Below are positions 1 through 11,569 of a stretch of DNA of 64,000 bases, piece after piece (the stretch's first letter is position 1; each line of letters begins with the position of its first letter). The position numbers were made by a program, and so were the translations under genes. Source of the DNA: Macrothele yani (Eukaryota; Arthropoda; Arachnida; Araneae; Macrothelidae); contig CM077007.1 of the NCBI GenBank assembly GCA_039090855.1, forward strand, positions 12,263,515 to 12,327,514. Reading direction: 5' to 3'. The notes beneath the pieces were generated by a model. The model saw nothing but the letters and a program-made list of their open reading frames with translations. It made no database searches and had not been told where the DNA came from.

Positions 1-2306
1 ACTTCGAAAGATAAATTGGTTTCACTTTGGAAAGTACTTACTACCTACCTATACCTCTTGCTCACAACAGTAAATTATTTTTGGGTTGAGCTTGCAGTAT
101 TAATTTGTACATGCTAAAAAATGAATTCCTTCAGTAAAATTTAAGTAACTTTGATTTTAACAACTACATGATGTTGTCTTTAACATATACCCACACTAAA
201 AATGTTAATAAAAATTTTGCATTTGTATAAAATAAACCAATTACACACATAACATACCTCTAAAAAAAGTTTTGCCTTTCTTATAATAGTTCAACTGCCA
301 TCACACAGGCCTTCTTTCAAGCTGGCATATGCAGAATTCAAAACTTGGGTTTCTTTCAACTGAAGAATGGCGATGGGACTCAGAAGCAGAATGGTTTATC
401 AGTGATTTAACACCTTCATTACTATAGTGAATGGAGATGTGGCAAAATATGCAGAAATATAACCCAGCTTTCTCCTTCTGGGAGTCTTTTTTTTTTTTCT
501 AGCCAATCCCACCAGAATTTATTTTTGACTGAGACATCTAATGTCTTGAGATCGTCAGTTTTGGTGAAAAACTTCATCGTTGATGATGAACTTAACTTAA
601 ACTGAAATTGTGTAAACTTTCAAATCCCTAAAAACATTCATACATCACACACAAAAAAACCCATCACTTTTGCCTAAACAAAAAACCACAAATGTTTCAG
701 CAGGGAAACAAAGACACCATCTCCGTCATTGACCTACTAATACAATGAGGCAGGCTGCTCTCGTGCCTGGATGTTGACGCGTGAGTGACGTACTTTATTT
801 GCTTTAACTTGCTCCCCCCACAATCTCCAAGTTCCAATCCCACATCACTCATCAGAGCGAAAAACCGTTTTTTTTTTTTGTTTTTTTTTTGCCCTTCCCA
901 CAGAAGAACGGACAACCGCAGCACGAACTGCCGCCTTCATGTCGAGACTTCAGGCATCAAGCACGAGTCAGCTGCATCGGCAAGGAAGTCATTGTTATTG
1001 TCACATTAATTCATTCATTAAAAGTAATTTTTTTAGCAAATACTTTTGCCATGAATCGTTTTTAATGATTTTTTTTGTTTGCTTTGTCGCTTATTAGAAC
1101 TCAAAATTTAAGTCTTAAAAATGTGTTCAAAGCTAAACATCCGGAATTCCAGGTATGAAAGATTGCCAAAACCCGGAAATCCGGGTTAGACCTGGAACAC
1201 AAACAGCCCTGATTATTTGCTGTCTTTATAATTAAAAGTCATGATTAAAAACAAAATAAAAAAAAAAAAAACACATGCACACAATACTTCATGCCTATAA
1301 GCTTCTGGTCAATAAAACACAGCCCAAAGAAAGGAGAAAGAATACAAGAATAATTTAATACACAACAAAATACAAAAAAAAAAAAAAAAAAAACATATTG
1401 CTCTTCTTATCCTATATTACAGTAAAAACTCTCAATAGTAGACACCCTGGAACCTCAGCATTTGTCTGGTATTTAAGAAGGATGTGTATACAATATACAT
1501 TTAATTCAAATGGTGTTTTTTAATTTAAATGTTTTGTATTTTGGCTTTTGTTTAGCCATGGTGAAAAAATTGCATGCATAATGATACATACAATTCAATA
1601 TTGTGCAAAATATGAACATAAAATGTTACACCCTGAAATTTTAAATGTACATATTCACTGCTTATTAATTATATCAGTCAGCAGTTTTGACAGATTAAAA
1701 AAACTGATAAAAGCACTTTTTTTTTTTTTCAATTTGCAGCCTGTTTTTCAATATTTTCTAAATTCTTCAATTGTGCTAATCAGTACAAATTCCCTTTGTT
1801 TACAGAAAAGTTTTGCAGTTGTTCACTAAACTTTACTCCATTTTTAAAGTCCTTGATGTTACACAGCCTACATGAAGGTTACCAGACACAGAGCACTTCC
1901 ATGTGGAGGATCACTTCTACTGTAATCCCATTCAAAATTTCTTTATTATTACATTACTGCAATTTGTACATTCAGTGCACAGTCATTATTTGGACACCCT
2001 GTACCTTGAGACTGGGGATCACAAAACTGTCTGCTATTCAGGAATGTCCATTAAGGAGGTTTTATTGCATAACTTTCCCTAATTCTCAGTTGGCACATAA
2101 AGAAAAATACTTACAGAATTAATGGCATCGCATTCAATTCAAGGTAAGAAGAAAGACAGCCATAATCTCACTCTACCATCAATAAATTGCTCAATTACTC
2201 TAGCTAAGTAGTGAGTTTGATAGGCTTTCACAGAACAACATGCAATTAATGAAGTATAAATAAGCTGTTAGAAACAACAAATAATAAATACACAAATTAA
2301 AATTAC
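1..2306. other. CDC27 intron, no recognised gene
   Basis: AT-rich sequence downstream of the last CDC27 exon seen here, with several homopolymer runs (T-runs near 870-890, A-runs near 1260 and 1375-1392). I found no further CDC27 exon; the next part of the protein is poorly conserved in the family and could be missed. A GC-richer patch at about 1138-1215 contains an imperfect inverted CCGGAA/CCGGGT motif and ends in CAGCCCTG, which resembles the terminus of a hAT-type element, but no partner end was found. Confidence 0.5.
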
Positions 2307-2365
2307 CTAAATTGACAAGAAATTCATATGAAGACCACAGAAAAGGATTAAGTTTTAAGCTCTTC
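2307..2365 (-). CDS. CDC27: CDC27 (APC3) coding exon, fourth of those seen
   Basis: A 59-bp exon read on the minus strand. It is preceded by a TTTGCAG acceptor and followed by a GTAATT donor. The first base completes an Arg codon begun by the exon at 11283-11447, and translation gives KSLKLNPFLWSSYEF, matching the N-terminal TPR region of CDC27 (the human protein has KSLSLNPFLWSPFE at this point). It ends on the first base of a Gly codon, so a further exon must lie beyond the left edge or in unrecognised sequence. CDC27/APC3 is a TPR scaffold subunit of the anaphase-promoting complex, a nuclear and cytosolic ubiquitin ligase that drives exit from mitosis. The exon is certain as a CDC27-like coding segment; expression is inferred. 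Confidence 0.93.
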
Positions 2366-2689
2366 CTGCAAAGACAAGATAACAAATTATTTTAATGGGT
2401 TTTGCACACGAACAAAAATATAAGTAAAATTAAAATGTTACTATGCAATGAATGTAAACAAACCTGTAATCAGAATAAAAGGCAAAAGTGAAGAAATAAT
2501 CCATAATATTATAGATGCATGTAACACTGATGTATTACTTTATGTGGGTTAAAAAAATAATATGTTACTTATACTTCAGGAAAAATGCTTGATTCTGTCT
2601 TTTAAGACAAATGATTCTCACTTATAAGCAAAAATAGCCTGTTATTCTTGATCTCTTCACTCCTATTTGAGAACTGTTATCCTTCTTGC

Positions 2690-2960
2690 CAATCAGGAAT
2701 CATAGCATGGGGTGCCAACAGTTGTGATAACAGGTCACTTCTTCTGCCATAACAGGCACAGTTACAACCCAGCAGTTCCTGGATGATGTGTTATGCCAGT
2801 ACTGTTGCTATTTGTTAGTGGTATCTCAGAGGCAGTCTTTCACCATCCAGCAAGATAATACTCAGTCACACAGAACTAACATCTTCTGAGCATGCCAACA
2901 AGGGAGGGTTTCATATGATTCCATGGCTAGGAATCAGTGTATTACTTGATTTTTCGTGGA
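2690..2960 (+). pseudogene. Tc1-like transposase relic
   Basis: A short, broken coding stretch. Conceptual reading gives TVTTQQFLDD and then FTIQQDNTQSHR, the signature around the second catalytic Asp of Tc1/mariner DDE transposases (QQDN..H). A stop follows within ten residues, and the expected SPDLNPIEHLW block is not recognisable. No terminal inverted repeats were seen, so it is an old fragment embedded in a CDC27 intron. Confidence 0.55.
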
Positions 2961-3579
2961 TGAGAAATTAAATAATCCACTGCTGGGCTTTTGTGTTTTA
3001 ATTATTTTACCATAATTTTTAATTCTGAATGTTAAATTTTAAAGGTGATGCAGTATTTGAAGTGTTCGAATTGGCACTCAGAATGGCCACACAATTATTG
3101 TCAGAAGCTACTTTTCATAAGTATTTTAAACTTGAATTTTTAAATAATAATTTAATTCTTTTAGCCTTTAATGTTACATAGATAAAGCACAGTAAAATAT
3201 AAGTAGGCACTGTAAACGAGTTGCCTAAAACAAAAACATTCGACATTTTGTATGAGAGAATGAGCAGGAGCAAAAAAATGTGCAGTATTAAAATATTGTG
3301 TGTGAAAAATAAACAAGGTTTTGAGGTAAGTTCCCTTTTTTGGTGCATTATTAGTAGGATTTGATTCCCAAATAAACATACAAAAATTTAAAGTAATATA
3401 GCATATTAAAATAACCTATAGTATAGGTGAATTAAAAGGTAAATTTCAATTCCATGTATTTTATACAGTTTTCAGATTTCATTATGTAAACAGATACAAC
3501 TGATGAAAAGACAATTTTGACTGTGATTTTTGTGTTTCCTGTATGGTCCATCCACATCAGAAGTTAAACTCAACAGGGA

Positions 3580-3699
3580 ATCTTACTGAAATATATTCTG
3601 AGGAATATATCAGAATTTATAAATTACTTCTGTAATGTAAGAACTTAGAAAATACATCAGAATTTATATTATGAGGAATATATCAGAATTATAACTATG
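3580..3699. repeat. Short AT-rich tandem repeats flanking an insertion
   Basis: The motif GAGGAATATATCAGAA recurs at about 3600 and 3673, with related text (ATACATCAGAATTTATA) near 3651. A further related copy (GAGAAATATATCAGAAC) lies at about 4923-4940, on the far side of the element at 3700-4897. This suggests that the element inserted into a pre-existing local tandem array. Confidence 0.6.
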
Positions 3700-4897
3700 C
3701 ATACCTGCCAACATTGGCAAGAACCTTGTCAGTAGTAACTAGTATTAATGCACAGCACACAGATGCTTTCTTACAAAATGATCCATCTTTTTGTGAAAAA
3801 GAAATATGCACCAAAACAAAACATTACAACAAACAAAGACACCAATGAAAAAAAAAACTTAAGACATAAAAAACACAAAGCTGATTCCCCTGGCGAGGGA
3901 ATGATAACATTGCGAAATTTAAGTTTGAAACTTCCACAGATTTTTAAATCAGTCCGACGTGTTCAGAATTCCACACTTGATAGACAGGAAATACAAAATT
4001 CGTAAAAAATCCACCAACTTTTACAAATTTTTCAACTTTGTTACTCCCGTTTTGGGGAATTTCCCCCTCCCTTATCAAATTTAAAAGCAAAAACTTATGG
4101 GACAGGGGATATTTAACAAAGCAGAAGAGTGGGAACATCACGCAAGGCCGGGGGGGGGGGGGTGACGGGGTGCGGGACTGCGAGAGAAATCTTTACCTCG
4201 TTGGACTTCCAATTTTGGAAATTTCCCCCCTATTTTCAAGCTGAAATAAAAACATTTATACAGTAAAATTTTAATTAACAATAATACTGGACAGAGGCAA
4301 CATCACGAGAAAAAGAAATTACGATTACGGAAAAAATCTTAACTCTGTCGACTTTTCGTACTGGAAAGTTTTGTGAACATGGAAATCCGTCCTCCAACGA
4401 CCCCCCACCCCCATTTCTGGCCTGAAGATTACGGGGATATTTTGGCAGCGTCTAAGTTCCGTTTTCGCAAATTGTTGCCTACAATTCCAAACTGAAATAC
4501 AAACATTTATGCAATAAAATTATATTTAACAAGAATACCGGACACAAAAAGAACATCCGGAGAAAAAATATTATGATTACGACAATTTTTTTACTCAGTT
4601 TAACTACAGTTTTCGAAAGTTTTGAAACAAGAAATATCGTCCCCCAGACAGAAAATGACCCCCCCCCCCAGGAAATTATCTTTAGTTTTGCATCGATCTT
4701 GACAATAATTTAAATGACTAAAAAAACCGAATTGCACGAACCCGCTTAAGAATCTCCTGTATATCAGAAAATAATAGCAAAACGAAAAAAAAAAAAAATT
4801 TTAAATGAAAATTGGTGGATTCCGTAGTTTCGACAGTGAGTACCGTAGAACAAAATCCGTAGAAACTACGGACATTCCGTAGTAGTTGGCAGGTATG
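3700..4897. mobile_element. Short-TIR DNA element filled with degenerate internal repeats
   Basis: Bounded by perfect 13-bp inverted repeats, CATACCTGCCAAC at 3700-3712 and GTTGGCAGGTATG at 4885-4897. The flanks ACTATG (3694-3699) and ACTATA (4898-4903) look like a 6-bp target duplication with one mismatch. There is no transposase. The interior consists of degenerate repeats that share an ACAATAATACYGGACA block followed by ATTACGATTACGG and a TTTCCGTTTTGGAAATTT-like block, with copies starting at about 4100, 4274 and 4530. Related units occur at 20990-21330 and 54660-54730, and a related right end at 50295-50337. Terminal sequence and duplication length point to a hAT-type non-autonomous element; the assignment is inferred. 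Confidence 0.6.
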
Positions 4898-5018
4898 ACT
4901 ATATATTTTTAATTTATATTCTGAGAAATATATCAGAACTTAGAAATTATTTTTGTAACATAAGAGATGGAATGGCACATTGATTAAACACTTTCCTTTT
5001 AAGACATAATGCTAAATT

Positions 5019-8000
5019 CAGGGATCATAGCATACTTCTGGAAAATTTTAGGTAGGAATTTTAGGAATTTTTAGAAAAATTTTAGGAAAATTTTAGGAGT
5101 GTACTTCAATAAAAACTAGATGTATATTTGTATACATCTAGTAAAACAACTTTGTATACATTGTAAAGAGTTTGCTTCACACCCTTCAACCATATATACT
5201 GATAGACTGCGCATGACATCAAAATTTCTGGCTCCAACATAAAATCACATGACAACAGTCAAAAAGATGGGTTACACCTGCTGTGCTTATGGTTGCTCTG
5301 AGCGATATAGTAAAGAAAGTTCTATGATTTTTCATGGGTAAGAAACGAATTAAATACCTAAGTCAATAAAGTTCAATTACTTAACCAGAAACTTGCAGCT
5401 ATTGATATAAAAATATAGTAACTTAAGAAAAAAAATGGAATGCATGTTCCAAATTCTTCGCAAATGTTCATCACATTATAAATCACAAAATGTAAACAAC
5501 CCGATCATGCATGTATATAGCTCATAAGTAAACTTACCTGAAGAGTTTTCATTATATATGAGGCGCATTCACATAATACACCGAAAACACTGAAGTTCTG
5601 CAGCGTAAATTAGTAATCATAACAGCATTTTTACACGAAATTTGGAGTCTGATGATGACGTGCCCAATGTTTGAGCCATGGTGGCTTTGATGCAGCTATT
5701 GCCAATGTGCAGTCCATTAGTATATATGGTCGAAGTTAACACCCAAATTTTTTGCATAACGTCTAATGTCTAAAGTTTAAGTATGATTTACTTCTAATGT
5801 TTAGTTCTTATCTTTTCACGTGTTATTATCATATTCAAGTATATTTACCACATTCAAGTTTCACTTTGAACATTAATATGCTGTTGAACCAGAAGCAATT
5901 CACGATTTTCACAGTAAAGTTTTCAGGTTTCACATTAAATTATAATATCCTAAAAAGGTAATTGAAAACCAAGAACTATGTACAATTGTTCACTGAATTA
6001 CTTTTTTCATATTATTGTTTTAACCTTTTCCTGATTAGCCTATCTTTTTCTGCTTCTACCACAACTAATTTACTTTCAGTTTTCTTTATTTCAGCTGAAC
6101 CTTGTATGATCAAGTTAGAGGCAACTGCTATTTCAACAGTATTTTGTTTTTCTACAGCTTTTCTCATTCTTTCTGTTCCCTCTTGAATTATTGCTAGGAG
6201 GCTTCTTTATCGTTTTTAAGTCTATTTATTTCTGCATCATTTTCTTTTATTTTGTCATCAAACTCAGCTTTTCTTTTTTTCTCTAGCTGCTTTTCCTTAT
6301 TTTCCCTCTCTTTCTGCTTCCTTTCTTTTACCTTTTTTGATTCTTCTTCCTTCAGCTTATCAACATACTCTTTATAAAATTTATGTGAATCACCAACACT
6401 ATTTAACAAATTTCTTGTTATGGGAACTTTACTTACACATCCATAGTGTTTAATGGCCCCTTTAACTATTCTTAATGATGTTATAGTTGAGTCTTTTAAG
6501 TTAGCCTTGTCCTTCCTTAACAGAGCAGTGTTAACCGAAAATCCCCTTTCTGCATCAGCATTACCATGAGGTAAAACTAAAATTGACTTTATGAGTTTAG
6601 CAAGATTTGAGTATTTTTCTTTTCCGCTAGAGTCTTTAATACTAAATATATTACGCCAGTAATGATCAATCCGCACTGGAATATGCCCTTCCTCTGAAAA
6701 TTTCACTAGTTCATCTAGAGTTGGCTTATCGCAATTTAAAAGTTTCCACTCTTCTCTTACTCTATCAATTTGTTCCTCAGAAAGATGCAAAACACTTGAA
6801 ATTCTGGTTATTTCCGAAAGTCCTTCAGTGACTGAAAGTTGAGTTGACTCTTTCTTTGGTTCTTTTACCTTTAAAACTTCTATGTCTCTTAGCTTTTGAT
6901 TGCAGAATGGCAAATTTGACTTTAAATATTTTGTGGTTGCAATTAGTGATGATCTTACATCTAAGAGAAATAATTTCTGCCTGGTCTCCTGAACATTCCT
7001 GAGGAGATTTTTTGTCTTCATACCAACTTCTAACTCCCCTAGTTTTTTCCATGAATTTTTGTTTTCAAAATCTACATTCTTTAGGTCTTCTCCAAATTTC
7101 CCTGCTATAACATCATCTTGGATAAACTGAGCCATAACATTCCTCATTAAAGTATTTAAATCAGAATATAACTGGTGTATTTTTGGTTCTTCACTCTGAT
7201 AACATAATGAAAACTTTTCAAAATTTTGGTGTGAAAATGAAATTAATGCTAAATAGCAAGGAGTAAGCTCATTTTTCAGGAAACAGTGAATTCTTTTATA
7301 CCTTGCCGAATTGCGCAGTTGTTTTTCAAATATTTTTTGAGATGGCAAGAAGTTTAAAAAATATTCTGTAATATTTAGCCATTGATCCAAGAGCCTCTGG
7401 GCTACAGAACCAACGGTTAACCATCTGTTGCTGACATGACGCAAAGAAATTTGGCAGTGACCAATGTTATATCCTCGGCAGATTTATAATCCTCTCGTCT
7501 TGCAGCACTACTCTTTAAAAAGTAATGCATATCAGTAGCAAATTCGTCAAAATCTATATTTAAGCTTGTCAAAAAAATTTTAAATGCATTACTAACAACA
7601 TGCAGGTTGCAAAAACCTAGTTCCAAAGATTTCTGGCCTGTTTCTTGTTTTACAACTTCATTGAATTTGCGTAAAAAGCACTTATTTACATTTGGGCTGT
7701 CCATGGATACACAAATAATTCTGTTCAACGAAATATTGAAGGATGATAACACATCAAGAATTTCTTTTAGCAAAATATCTGCTGTTGCATGACCCAGAAA
7801 AACGCTTGTTAGGTATCGGCAAGAAACTGAATTTATTTCTGAAGACCAGTACCTGAGATACACATCCAACTGCCGTTTCACTTGTGTATTTGTAGTTTCA
7901 TCAAATGCTATAGTAACCTTTCCTGGGCTACTAGATGCAATGTCTTTTTTCAAATCCTCTTCAAAATATTTTGACAATCCATGTGATATCACATAAGCAA

Positions 8001-9317
8001 CTTTTTTTTCTTTAAGTTGCATTTTGGCTGCAATAGCAGAATCAGGACACATTTCTTTGAAAAGTTCAACTGTTTCAGTGCATGAAACAAAAGACATATT
8101 GTCCTTAGCAACTTTCATGGCCCATAATGCTTCGGCTTTAGCCAACTGTAAATCATGACTCAGTACTTCACTAATATTTGTTTTGGGCTGAAGATCCCGT
8201 CCTCCAAAGGCTTTCAGGATGGACTTATTTTGAAATTTACTTTGAAATTTCTGCAAATTTTTTTTTCCTTTATGATGCGCTTTTACTTGTGAAAAGCCAC
8301 TATTAGAAATGTTGAAAATTTCTGAACACAATATACACTTAGCAGAAAATATTGTTTCAGTTGCAGAACACCATTCTTTCAACTTCACTCCGTCCAATTC
8401 TTTGGCGAGCCACGCATCTTGAAATTTCGTTTTGGATTTAGGCATCTTAAACACTTGTATTACTAACCAGAAAATGAAAGGGAAGTACAAAAACACGTTC
8501 CAATATTGCAAAACCAGACAACTTCCCGAAATTTGGCTGCGAGGATGTCAGAAGATATGAAAAAAAAAAAAAAAAAAAAAAAAGCAGGTCACCACTAGAG
8601 AACTGAACCTGCACACAGCACAGAGAACACCATAAAAGACGTAAAACCAGAAACTATCATACGCATCTCACGCAAGTTCAGTCAAAGCGAGTCGGAGCCG
8701 AGATATATTGCGCATCGAAGGTCGCCGTCGCCGACGCATGATCGAAGGTCAATGATCACGTGCTCTACTGCCTGCCAAGATAATACTCAGCTACCATCCC
8801 ATCGTCATTACCAGAGGTTACGGAAGGAGACCACATGTTTCCTCTTTGCTTCCATCCACCTGCGGTTTACAATAACAAAACATCAGCAGAAAGAGGAGGT
8901 TCCACAAGGCATGTACAAAAATAAAGTACGATCTTCTGCGTGCCACGGAGTTCGTCTGCAAGCGCAAACCAGGGGTGAAAATGACCCCTCCCCTTTTCCC
9001 TAGATCTCTTGTTACTCTCGAAAACTGTTCGAAGGCAAAAAAATGGAACGCCCGCCCCGAAGCAAGTGCATCTCGATGGCGTCATTTTTCCCTCCCTTCA
9101 GCAGCACAGCATATAGGCTGTGTTTCTACAATAACAGGTCTTTTTACCTTACCGTAATGGTAAATTTATTGGCGTTAATAACAGTTGTGGTTTTTAATAA
9201 AAATAAGCTTACGAAAATTTTAGGATAAATAGCAAATTTTAGGTCTAATTTTAGGAATTTAAGGAGGGTCACAAAATATTAGGAATTTTAGGAATTTTAG
9301 GAGGAATGCGATCCCTG
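5019..9317 (-). mobile_element. hAT-superfamily transposon, near complete
   Basis: The ends are CAGGGATC at 5019-5026 and its inverse GATCCCTG at 9310-9317, each abutted directly by TAAATT (5013-5018 and 9318-9323), a perfect 6-bp target duplication. The sub-terminal regions of both ends carry multiple TTTTAGGAA motifs (5047-5100 and 9218-9303) in the same orientation on the plus strand, possible transposase-binding sites. The only long reading frames are those of a hAT transposase on the minus strand (6194-8445). It sits between CDC27 exons. An A-run at 8560-8583 is the only obvious simple-sequence insertion. Confidence 0.8.
6194..8445 (-). pseudogene. hAT transposase with one frameshift
   Basis: Start chosen at the Met of MPKSKTKFQDAW (8443-8445), since the upstream extension is hydrophobic and atypical. 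Residues ~35-65 hold a BED-like zinc finger (CILC followed by HH). Then come the RNase H-like core motifs: Asp in IAFDETTNTQ, Asp in ICVSMDSPNVN and the CNLHVV pair. The frame stops at 7417 and continues after a shift in the frame starting near 7444 (RHVSNRWLTV, the conserved H-x-x-R-W motif). The C-terminus has the hAT dimerisation block with the catalytic Glu (NADAERGFSVN) and a Lys/Glu-rich probable coiled coil of about 50 residues. Both Asp residues and the Glu survive, so the frameshift, located between 7417 and 7444, is the only obvious lesion. About 750 residues in total, a usual size for hAT. It acts on the element's own TIRs by cut and paste. Confidence 0.82.
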
Positions 9318-9704
9318 TAAATTGCACTTGAAAATTGTTCTGTTTCTTTCAAATGCTCTGCAGCCAAATTTTATAGTGTTTGGAAGAAACAGTACTATAT
9401 ATTCCATTTTTTTCACCACCACCCAACCCCACACTTAATTGCCTAGAATGATCTGAAACTAATCTGTCAGCAGTTAAAGTGGAAAAAAAGGTAATTTTAA
9501 TATTGCCGGCAGGTTTTTCAACTCTTCGTGTTACAGCTCTTTCTTTCTTCAATGCATACACATTCCTGCTTGTAAGGAGTGTAACAAAACAAGCAGTAGG
9601 AAAATTAGCACAACTGCTGAATTATAAGCACGGCATGCTATTTCAGAAGAATTACATTTTACTTTTAGTTTGAGGGTATAAATCACACCTAACTATCTAA
9701 AATA
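9318..9704. other. Intron spacer between two transposons
   Basis: 387 bases of CDC27 intron between the hAT element and the Tc1-like element. No conserved coding or RNA signal was seen. Confidence 0.5.
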
Positions 9705-11106
9705 CACTGCCTGACAGAGAAAATGCCACACCACAAAGAAGTAAACGCAGCACGATACAAATTGCAGGGTGGATGCACACATACAAGTTACGCTTGATTG
9801 CATTTGCAGGCCAATCGCATGAACGGTGTGCAAGATATAAGCAGACAACCAGCTTGTGAGGCCATCAGTCGAGACATTGTCATGGCCGTGAGAAGCGAGT
9901 GGTTCTGCTGTAACCGTGTCTGGAGAACGAACAAAAGGTGCCAATGCTGTTAAGACAGTGTCATACGCAATTTTGTCAAACGGATGAGTTCATAAGAGGT
10001 GTCATCGTAAACCTTTGTACCGCCGAATGGTCCTTGTGTCGTATTGTGGAAGAAACGCAACGTGATGCCATAACGGTCAGTCACACTTGGAGACAGTGGT
10101 CCCAGGAAGGATCGGTGCAACATCATAGGGGAATCGGAGCACGGAGATGGATGTCCGAGCACACCGAACGTTGTATCTGACATCATGTTATAGTGGACCC
10201 ACAGGCCACAATGGGCGACATGTTGTGGAGTGTATGGAGAGACTTGGATGCTCCGATATCGACGCGGAGAGTGTCGTGCTGATTGGCTCTGTCTGGTTTG
10301 CTGTCCAGCCATCCGTTGCGAAGGCTACCCTTAACAGCAAGCCATCGTCGTCACCGCTTGGTGTGGTGTCACTCCAGAGTTGCGTGGGGTACCAAATGGA
10401 ACAGTGTGGCATTCAGTGATGAATCGCGGTTTTGTATCATCACAGATGATCACCGTGTGAGAGTCTAGAGGTAACGTGGCCAGCGGGCGGATTCCTACAC
10501 CATTGTGGAGTGCCACATGGCCCGGCAACGTGGAATCATGGTGTCTGGTGTGATATAAGTGCCAACAATTGATCACCGCTGGTATGCATTACGAACACAT
10601 TGACGGCACTCCGATATGTTGACGAGGTGCTGCTGCCCGTGGCACTACCGTATCTGCAGGGCATCCCAAACACTGTTTTTCAACAGGATAACGACCAGGC
10701 ACACACTGCTCGGATCAGCCTGAATGCTTTACACAGTGTGCAGATGCTTCTGTGGTCAGCACAATCCCCTGACCTCTCACCCATCGAGCATCTGTGGGAC
10801 ACGCTTGGACGTCGGTTGAGTACCCTCTGACCCCCGCAAAATGAAGATGAACTGTGGACACAGATCAACACCATATGGTCCACGATATCCCAGGAATCTA
10901 TTCAGACTCTCATTGCCACGTTGAATTCAACGCTGTACCGCCCAAAATGGAGGCCACACTACTTATTGATCATCTTGTATATTCGACCACTGAAGCCTAG
11001 TCTGTATGTGACAATTAAATCAGGACCTACTTGGCTATCTGCATGTGCAGTTTGGTCTGTTTTTGAGCATTCCTTCATGGTGTGGCATTTTCTCTGTCAA
11101 GCAGTG
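9705..11106 (+). mobile_element. Tc1/mariner-superfamily element with intact TIRs
   Basis: Inverted repeats of about 29 bp that differ at one position: CACTGCCTGACAGAGAAA at the left (from 9705) and the inverse of CACTGCTTGACAGAGAAA at the right (to 11106). TA dinucleotides lie immediately outside at 9703-9704 and 11107-11108, the expected Tc1/mariner target duplication. Length 1402 bp. It encloses a decayed transposase on the plus strand. Confidence 0.9.
9938..10950 (+). pseudogene. Tc1-like DDE transposase, decayed
   Basis: The N-terminal part reads as a helix-turn-helix region (TDEFIRGVIVN ... IVEETQRDAITVSHTWRQW). After several frameshifts and stops, the core motifs appear: SDESRF at about 10419-10436 (first catalytic Asp), QQDNDQAHTA at about 10681-10710 (second Asp) and SPDLSPIEHLWD at about 10765-10800 (final Glu). 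All three catalytic residues are present but spread over different frames, with a stop in the DNA-binding region near 10178. The protein would bind its own TIRs and perform cut-and-paste transposition; this copy cannot be translated whole. Confidence 0.8.
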
Positions 11107-11282
11107 TACAAATAAATATGTTAAGTAGTTGCAAGTGTTTTGTCAAATGATCAAACTGTTTAAGGAAGTGGTAATTAGCAAGTTGTAATTCATAAGTTTC
11201 TGAATACAATAAAAATCAGTTTTGTAAGCAATTGTCACATGAACGAACTGATTTCAAATAATTACTACTTTTACTACTTTAC

Positions 11283-11447
11283 CTAAATGCTTCAGAAGCC
11301 TTTGTGTCCCTTGATGTTTTGAGGCATATTTGTCCCAGCAATTGCACTGCAAATGAACCAAAGTCACCAAACTCATTTACAATGTCATCAAGACTTTTCA
11401 TTTTCGCTATAGAATTTCCTGCAATAGCAAATTCTGCTTCTGAAAAC
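11283..11447 (-). CDS. CDC27: CDC27 (APC3) coding exon, third of those seen
   Basis: A 165-bp minus-strand exon with acceptor CTTCCAG (11448 onward) and donor GTAAAG (11282 downward). The first G completes a Lys codon whose AA comes from the exon at 18935-19082. Translation runs KFSEAEFAIAGNS, then IAKMKSLDDIVNEFGD, then FAVQLLGQICLKTSRD, and ends within an Arg codon completed by the exon at 2307-2365. The human protein has the corresponding KLAEGEQILSGG and SHDDIVTEFGDSAC. This is the N-terminal TPR region, known in the family to mediate APC3 dimerisation. No stop or frameshift is present. The adjacent Tc1-like element ends 176 bases away without touching the splice sites. Confidence 0.95.
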
Positions 11448-11569
11448 CTGGAAGCAGAGTAATAGCACAATGAAAACATTTTCATACACAGCTCATTAAT
11501 AAAGAAAACCTTTTGAATACAAGTGTTCACATATACACCCAGTCTTAGCACTAATACTGGTAAAAAGAT

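Noticed and set aside
1548..1829. 93-codon open stretch on the plus strand
   Set aside because: AT-rich, no recognisable motif, Phe/Ile-rich by composition, inside an intron.
2121..2151. Plus-strand ACAG ... AAG|GTAAG that looks like a mini-exon
   Set aside because: On the opposite strand to CDC27, only about 30 bases, and no matching neighbouring exons.
10147..10419. Several overlapping open frames on both strands in the Tc1-like element
   Set aside because: Antisense or off-frame shadows of the decayed transposase at 9938-10950.
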